Below, in pieces: positions 59,322 to 64,000 of a DNA stretch of 64,000 nt. The position numbers and the translations under genes are program-made. Each line of letters opens with the position of its first letter. The first letter of the stretch is position 1. The DNA comes from Desemzia sp045528445 (lineage in GTDB: Bacteria; Bacillota; Bacilli; Lactobacillales; Carnobacteriaceae), in NCBI RefSeq assembly GCF_045528445.1, contig NZ_JBGQQU010000008.1, forward strand, positions 1 through 64,000, read 5' to 3'. The notes below the pieces were generated by a model, which was not told the origin of the DNA, ran no database searches, and saw only the letters and a program-made list of their open reading frames with translations.

Positions 59322-60521
59322 TTAAAATTGACCTTGTCCTAAATAAGCCAGTGCATATTGCGCATACAGCTCTGCTCCGACTTTTAACGCTTCTTCATCG
59401 ACATTGAAACGCCCAGAGTGGTGGGGCCAACATGTATCTTTATCCGGACTCCCACTACCAACGGTGGCAAATGCGCCAGGAATCTGCATCATATAGTAAC
59501 CGAAGTCTTCTCCACCCATTGTAGGAGGACAATTATCGACTGCCGCTTCGCCAAAAGCTTGCGCAGCAACTTGTTGAACCAAATTAGCGGTTCTTTCTTC
59601 ATTGTTTACCGGTTCAGTCATCCGTTGGTATTCTACCGTTGCTTGTCCGCCATACATACGGGCGATTTCTTCCGCATAATGTTTGATACATTCTTCTACT
59701 TTATCGCGCGTAGCCGGATCAAATGTCCGCACAGTACCTTCAATGTGAGCATTTTCTGCAATAACGTTAAATCGTGTTCCAACTTCCATTTTTCCTAACG
59801 TCACAACAGCTGGCTGCATCGGATCCACCACGCGAGATACGATAGATTGCACATTCGCTACGTATTGTGACGCCATGATAGCTGCATCAATGTTTAAATG
59901 CGGCTGTGCTGCGTGGCCGCCGCTTCCAACAAAATCAACTTTTACAATATCTGCAGCTGCAAAAGAAGGACCTGCTGGACAAGATACGGTTCCCACTTTT
60001 CCAGGAGCCCAAATGTGAATTCCGAAAGCATTATCTACTCCATCAACAGCACCTTGCTCGACCATCAATTTTGCGCCTTCTGCAATTTCTTCAGCTGGTT
60101 GGAAAACTAAACGGACTGTACCCTCGAAAGTATCTTTTACTTCGTTCAACGCATAAGCGGCATTCATCAACATAGAAACATGAGCATCGTGACCGCAAGC
60201 ATGCATTTTTCCTTCTTCAACTGATTTGTAGTCTACCTCATTCAATTGTTGAACAGATAAAGCATCCATATCGGCACGTAATAAAACGGTTTTCCCGGGT
60301 TTAGCACCCTTGATTTCAGCGATGACTCCTGTTGGTTTCATTAATCGGTAAGGAATACCTAATTCATCTAATTTAGCCGCTATCGTTTTAGTCGTTTCAA
60401 ATTCTTCTAAAGATACTTCCGGATTAGCATGCAAGTGACGACGGAAAGCAATCATTTCCTTTTCTTTAGATGCTATCAATTCTTTGATGGGACTAGTTAA
60501 TGTAAGTGTATCTTGATTCAT
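59322..60521 (-). CDS. M20 family metallo-amidohydrolase (amino acid amidase/deacetylase)
   Basis: A 399-residue two-metal amidohydrolase of the hippurate/IAA-Leu hydrolase branch. FRRHLHANPEVSLEEFET begins the catalytic domain. Metal ligands are in MHACGHDAHVSML, the FQPAEEIAEGAK pair and the C-terminal MGGEDFGYYM. The dimerisation lid lies at about residues 190-300 (GSGGHAAQPH). It removes acyl groups from N-acyl amino acids. N-acetyl-diaminopimelate deacetylase belongs to the same family, so a lysine-pathway role is possible given the dapF and aminotransferase genes nearby, but it is not tightly linked to them. It is divergent from the permease gene at 60767. Confidence 0.9.
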   Translation of the reverse strand: MNQDTLTLTSPIKELIASKEKEMIAFRRHLHANPEVSLEEFETTKTIAAKLDELGIPYRLMKPTGVIAEIKGAKPGKTVLLRADMDALSVQQLNEVDYKSVEEGKMHACGHDAHVSMLMNAAYALNEVKDTFEGTVRLVFQPAEEIAEGAKLMVEQGAVDGVDNAFGIHIWAPGKVGTVSCPAGPSFAAADIVKVDFVGSGGHAAQPHLNIDAAIMASQYVANVQSIVSRVVDPMQPAVVTLGKMEVGTRFNVIAENAHIEGTVRTFDPATRDKVEECIKHYAEEIARMYGGQATVEYQRMTEPVNNEERTANLVQQVAAQAFGEAAVDNCPPTMGGEDFGYYMMQIPGAFATVGSGSPDKDTCWPHHSGRFNVDEEALKVGAELYAQYALAYLGQGQF

Positions 60522-60766
60522 TTTCTCGACCCCTTTAGGTTCAGCTGCTTTTATGCAGTAATTGAATTGTCTGAATATTCTGTAAGTATCACTATAACGA
60601 TTCGTTTTTCATTTGTCAAATTGAATTCTCATCAATTAACAGTTGATGTACCAACGTTTTTAAATAACTGTGTATCTTTAATTTGTGCGAAAATTAAAAT
60701 TGACAAAATATTCTAACTATTTTATCATTTAACACATTACTGTAAAGAAAAGAAATGAGGATTTTT

Positions 60767-61960
60767 ATGAATAGTTTAGTTGCCATCACGATTATTTTTT
60801 GTATCTATGCCCTTGGCGATGTGATCGCTGTGAGAACCAAAAGTATTGTTTCTATGTTATTCACCGCATCTGTTTTCTTCTTAATCGCTTTTTGGTTGGG
60901 AATGCCTACCTCTATTTTCCAAGACTCCATGTTGTTACAGATCGGAAGCATTTTAATTGGTTTCTTGCTGGTTCATATGGGAACGATGTTGAATATCAAA
61001 CAATTAAAAGAACAATGGAAAACCGTAGTGATCTGTGTTGCAGCAATTATAGGAATTACAGTGGCACTTTTTTTGGTCGTTACTCCATTGATGGGCATCG
61101 AGACAGCCTTAGTTGGAGCTCCACCTTTATCTGGAGGCGTGATTGCAGCGATTCAAATGTCAGAAGCTGCTAATGCAATTGGGCGCAGCGATTTAGCTTT
61201 ACTGGCTTCTTTATTGGTCGTTGTCCAAGGTTTTGCCGGATATCCGATCGCCAGCTGGGCTCTGAAAAAAGAAGTGAAGTCGTTTAAAGAAAAATACCGC
61301 AACAACGAAATCGAGCGCGTACAACAAGAAGAAACAACTTCCCCCTATAAAATATTTTCTGACTTACCTGAAAAATACCAATCAGGAAACGTTTATTTAG
61401 CAAAGGTTGCTGTAGTAGCTCTACTAGCCTCATTTGCTGCTAAAGGGCTAACCTCTTTATTAGGATTCCAATTGATCGATGCCAATATTATGTCTTTATT
61501 AATGGGGGTATTGTTCAGTGAATTGGGCTTTTTAGAAAAAAACATTCTGACAAAAGCAAATTCTTACGGCTTGGCTATGCCAGCACTAATTGTAGTCATC
61601 CTTTCCAATTTAGCTTCAGCCACACCTGACGTATTTCTAGATATACTGCCAGCTTTATTAGCGACTATTGTTTTTGGAACGATTGGAAATGTGCTTTTCT
61701 CCTTATTGATCGGTCGTTTTTTAAAGATCTCACCTTGGATGAGTATCGCTTTAGGAATAACGGCTCTCTTTGGTTTTCCAGGTACAGCCATTTTGCCTGC
61801 TGAAGTAGCCAACAGCAATTTCTCAAACAGCGAAGAACGCCAATTATTTCTCGATTCAGTGACGCCTAAAATGCTTGTGGGTGGATTTGTGACAGTATCC
61901 ATTGGATCAGTTGTCTTAGCAGGATTCTTAGCACCATTATTGATAAATCTTGTAGGATAA
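60767..61960 (+). CDS. Membrane permease of unknown substrate (glutamate-symporter-like fold)
   Basis: A 397-residue protein with ten to eleven transmembrane helices in two halves and a charged loop at about residues 165-200. Short Gly/Ala/Pro-rich re-entrant-like segments (GAPPLSGGVIAAIQMSEAANA near 120 and LFGFPGTAILPAEVANS near 335, each given here in part) are similar in the two halves, as in elevator-type transporters. It is divergent from the M20 amidohydrolase, so it may import the N-acyl amino acid that enzyme cleaves. The start at 60767 follows ATGAGGATT. Confidence 0.75.
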   Translation: MNSLVAITIIFCIYALGDVIAVRTKSIVSMLFTASVFFLIAFWLGMPTSIFQDSMLLQIGSILIGFLLVHMGTMLNIKQLKEQWKTVVICVAAIIGITVALFLVVTPLMGIETALVGAPPLSGGVIAAIQMSEAANAIGRSDLALLASLLVVVQGFAGYPIASWALKKEVKSFKEKYRNNEIERVQQEETTSPYKIFSDLPEKYQSGNVYLAKVAVVALLASFAAKGLTSLLGFQLIDANIMSLLMGVLFSELGFLEKNILTKANSYGLAMPALIVVILSNLASATPDVFLDILPALLATIVFGTIGNVLFSLLIGRFLKISPWMSIALGITALFGFPGTAILPAEVANSNFSNSEERQLFLDSVTPKMLVGGFVTVSIGSVVLAGFLAPLLINLVG

Positions 61961-61967
61961 GCATCTG

Positions 61968-62160
61968 CGTTATGAAAAAAAAGGGACTGGGACAATAGTC
62001 TTTATCTCTGTCACATATTAAACGGGTGCTTTTAAATGCGTTCCAAAAGCCTGACCACATGCCTATAAACCAGCCTCCCCTTATGAGAAAAAGCATCTCA
62101 TAAGGGGAGGCTGGTTTATATTCAATGGTCAAAATGTCTTTTGTCCTGCTCTCTCTTGTC
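61968..62160. repeat. Large nested hairpin between convergent genes
   Basis: The core TATAAACCAGCCTCCCCTTA/TAAGGGGAGGCTGGTTTATA, extended by TGAG/CTCA, is a stem of 24 bp without mismatch. Outside it TGACCA pairs with TGGTCA, and GGGACAA near 61987 with TTGTCC near 62148. It lies between the permease stop and the aminotransferase stop and can end both transcripts. The outer GGGACTGGGACA word recurs in many lactic acid bacteria by my recollection. Confidence 0.8.
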
Positions 62161-62166
62161 TGAGTT

Positions 62167-63312
62167 TTACTTCACTTGGAGTTGCAGAAGAAAAAGCTCC
62201 AATTTATCCATTGCCGCTTCTAAGACTTTCATATCTACACAAAAACTGATCCGTACATAATCATCTACTTCAAAATAACTGCCTGGAATAAGCGCAACGC
62301 CTTGTTCAAGAACTAGCTTCTGGCAGAATTCATGTGAAGATAGCCCATATTTTTTGATAGACGGCAATATATAGAAAGTACCATCAGGCAATTCCACATC
62401 TACATTCATTGTTTTCAAGCGGTTGTAGACGTAATCTCTCCGTAAGCGGTAGGAATTCAGCATCTCTTCGATATTGTAATCCAGTGCTGCTATAGCTGCA
62501 TCTTGAATAAAGGTGTTGACACAAGAAAGTACATATTGGTGAATCTTGAGGGCTTCTTCGATAAAGTCCCAATCAGCTAATAAGTAGCCGATACGCCATC
62601 CAGTCATCGCATAAGGTTTCGAGAAGCTTTGACAGATGATGATGTAACTACGAATATCCTGGTATTTAGTTAATTGCTCAGGTTGTTCGGTAAATAACAA
62701 TTGATTGTAAACATCATCGCTTATCACAAAAAGTTGGTGTTTCTTCACGGCCTCATAAATCACTTCTAACGAAGACGCATTAAGAATCGTTCCTGTAGGA
62801 TTATTGGGCGAATTGATGATGATAGCTTTTGTGTTATCGGTAATGGCCGCCTCCAACATCTCTTTGGAAAGTTGGAATTGATTAGTAGAGGTATCGATTG
62901 GCACGCATACTCCGCTGTTCATTTGAATCAATTGACGGTATAAAGGAAAAGCCGGTTGTAAAATAATGACTTCTTCCCCAGGGTTGAGTAAAGTGGCTAA
63001 AGCCGTTGAAATAGCTTCAGTAGAACCAACTGTGATCATTACTTCTTCTGGTGAATACTCGATGTGATTGGTTTTTTTCTCAAATGCACAAATCGCCTCT
63101 CGCAACTCAAGGCTCCCTTGCGCTGATGAGTAATGAGTCTGGTTTTTATTCAGAGAATCGAGCGCAGCTTCTTTTATGGGTGCTGGTGTGGGAAAATCTG
63201 GTTCCCCCAAAGTCAGAAAAAGCGAGGCTTGATTGTCTACTGCATACTGATTAAATGCTCGTATCTCACTCGTCTCTACTTTAAGGACGTCTTCATTCAA
63301 TCGTTCTTTCAT
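62167..63312 (-). CDS. PLP-dependent aminotransferase, class I/II
   Basis: A 381-residue fold-type I aminotransferase. Landmarks are LTLGEPDFPTP, THYSSAQGSLELREAI, NSPNNPTGTIL (Asn contacts PLP), SDDVYNQLLF (Asp/Tyr) and CQSFSKPYAMTGWRIGYL (Schiff-base Lys). The C-terminal RISFCV holds the carboxylate-binding Arg. This branch includes aromatic and N-acetyl-diaminopimelate (PatA/DapX) aminotransferases. The divergent dapF gene makes a lysine/diaminopimelate role plausible, but it is not proved. RBS AAAGGAGTGATC. Confidence 0.9.
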   Translation of the reverse strand: MKERLNEDVLKVETSEIRAFNQYAVDNQASLFLTLGEPDFPTPAPIKEAALDSLNKNQTHYSSAQGSLELREAICAFEKKTNHIEYSPEEVMITVGSTEAISTALATLLNPGEEVIILQPAFPLYRQLIQMNSGVCVPIDTSTNQFQLSKEMLEAAITDNTKAIIINSPNNPTGTILNASSLEVIYEAVKKHQLFVISDDVYNQLLFTEQPEQLTKYQDIRSYIIICQSFSKPYAMTGWRIGYLLADWDFIEEALKIHQYVLSCVNTFIQDAAIAALDYNIEEMLNSYRLRRDYVYNRLKTMNVDVELPDGTFYILPSIKKYGLSSHEFCQKLVLEQGVALIPGSYFEVDDYVRISFCVDMKVLEAAMDKLELFLLQLQVK

Positions 63313-63452
63313 TCGATCACTCCTTTTTGCTTATGAAAAAAAGTGTACCAGTTTGCAGAAAAAATACAATATCTAATTTTTTTTCCTGACAAATAGACAA
63401 CAGAAAAATTTAATGGTAGTATATAAAACATCAAAAAAGTAACTTACAATTT

Positions 63453-63614
63453 AATAGAGGTAGCAATGTAGATGAGTAATACACCAGAGAAGGCATTCGA
63501 TGACGATGTATGAAAGGCAGCCATTGCCGAACGATTGAAATCGGCAGATTTTATATCGTGGGGATATGGGAAATACCTATATCACTCCTGCTTAAAAAGC
63601 AGAGGCGCTATCAT
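63453..63614 (+). promoter_or_regulatory. Lysine riboswitch (L-box), divergent form, before dapF
   Basis: Conserved blocks occur in the right order: AATAGAGGTAGCAA (63453 on), GAGTAAT, TGAAAGGCAGCC, TTGCCGAACG, CGTGGGG and GCAGAGGCGCTATC. AATAG pairs with CTATC as P1; P4 (GATATGGG/CCTATATC) and P5 (CTGCTT/AAGCAG) can be drawn. It differs from the usual pattern at the CTGTCA block (here ATCACTCC). Its place before a diaminopimelate gene supports lysine sensing. Confidence 0.75.
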
Positions 63615-63641
63615 CTGTCTACATAACCATTGTATACATTT

Positions 63642-63668
63642 AAGACGCCAGAAATGGTGTCTTTTTTT
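63642..63668 (+). terminator. Attenuator of the dapF leader
   Basis: AAGACGCCA and TGGTGTCTT pair around GAAA and are followed by a T-run, 35 bp before the dapF ribosome site. This is the probable off-state of the lysine riboswitch. Confidence 0.82.
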
Positions 63669-63706
63669 ATTGTTTGAGGAAAAAATTGTAAAAAGGAGTT
63701 TTGTAT

Positions 63707-64000
63707 ATGTCTGTTTACAAATATAACGGCTGCGGAAATACCTTTGTGATCACGGATTTCAAGAATGGAAAAGACTATTCTATGGAGGCTACCTCTTTGT
63801 GTAGTTCAGAACAATTTGATACAGATGGCTTAATCGTCGTCAAACAAAATCCGCTAGAGATGCTGCTGTTTAACCGTGACGGTTCCGAAGCTCCAATGTG
63901 CGGAAATGGGATTCGTTGTTTTGCCAAATATGTCCTAGACAAAGGTTTGACCACAGAAGAACGATTTCCTGTACAAACATTAGCTGGTGAGATGAACGTA
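63707..64000 (+). CDS. dapF: Diaminopimelate epimerase (5' part, runs off the window)
   Basis: The first 98 codons of dapF. The enzyme converts LL- to meso-diaminopimelate for lysine and peptidoglycan synthesis. Visible are YKYNGCGNTFVITDF (substrate Asn) at residues 4-18 and EAPMCGNGIRCFAKY with the catalytic Cys65 and Gly-Asn-Gly loop. The second catalytic cysteine lies beyond the window. The ATG at 63707 follows AAAAGGAGTTTTG. The leader contains a lysine-type riboswitch and attenuator, so it is probably the first gene of a lysine-repressed operon continuing to the right. Confidence 0.93.
   Translation, partial: MSVYKYNGCGNTFVITDFKNGKDYSMEATSLCSSEQFDTDGLIVVKQNPLEMLLFNRDGSEAPMCGNGIRCFAKYVLDKGLTTEERFPVQTLAGEMNV

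Noticed and set aside
63535..63726. Open frame of 63 codons before dapF
   Set aside because: It runs through the lysine-type riboswitch and attenuator and overlaps the start of dapF.

Overview
The window looks like chromosomal DNA of an AT-rich lactic acid bacterium, most likely Carnobacteriaceae (Carnobacterium or a close relative). The evidence is low-GC Firmicutes codon use, strong GGAGG ribosome sites, near-consensus sigma-A promoters, Met-T-box and lysine-riboswitch control, PTS-linked DhaKLM, a glpK-glpD/O-glpF operon, a maltose phosphorylase/beta-phosphoglucomutase operon and a CodY-type box before opp. The genus is inferred from gene content and was not tested by search. No tRNA, rRNA, CRISPR array, complete insertion sequence or prophage was seen.

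Layout. 0-7 kb: small genes (DUF896, an XRE regulator with a small membrane protein), a GH3 glycosidase broken by one stop codon, a HAD remnant, an IclR regulator, a flavodoxin-fold oxidoreductase and an unknown protein. 7-17 kb: glycerol and dihydroxyacetone block: dhaKLM, a GPH symporter, glpF, glpD/O, glpK and class I fructose-bisphosphate aldolase, which together carry glycerol to DHAP and on to hexose phosphate. 17-28 kb: CDF transporter, a beta-lactamase-fold protein without its catalytic serine, CutC, a papain-like hydrolase, a decayed MarR/SDR pair, a guanylate-kinase-like protein, GMP reductase, an aldose epimerase, and birA-bioY with a BirA-type operator. 28-33 kb: aldo/keto reductase, an NhaC-type antiporter under a lysine riboswitch, and two membrane proteins. 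33-44 kb: intracellular maltodextrin block: pullulanase, LacI-type MalR, galM, pgmB, maltose phosphorylase and a divergent maltose PTS EIICB. 45-47 kb: SDR and FAD reductase. 47-56 kb: oppABCDF plus a second OppA behind a methionine-type T-box. 57-64 kb: DMT exporter, PHP phosphatase, M20 amidohydrolase with a divergent permease, aminotransferase, and the start of dapF behind a second lysine-type riboswitch.

The most unusual content is between genes. Four loci (1.3, 29.0, 36.1 and 44.4 kb) carry tandem arrays whose period is 52 bp, or about five helical turns. In each, a short box alternates with its reverse complement. The box sequence is the same at 29.0 and 36.1 kb but different at 1.3 and 44.4 kb, so architecture is conserved while sequence is not. 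A second family is a foldback element of about 250 bp (three long copies and two fragments); the copy at 1.1 kb encloses one 52-bp array in its loop. A third family consists of units of about 124 bp that are nested hairpins. They start inside the TAG stop codons of guaC and of the second oppA, share their ends, differ in their cores, and show compensatory stem changes. I know of no description of these families, but no database was searched.

Regulation can be read directly at several places: twin palindromic operators on the XRE promoter, a 14-bp operator exactly filling the mapA promoter spacer and another at the malT start, a CodY-like box before oppA, and cre-like sites before dhaK and glpK.
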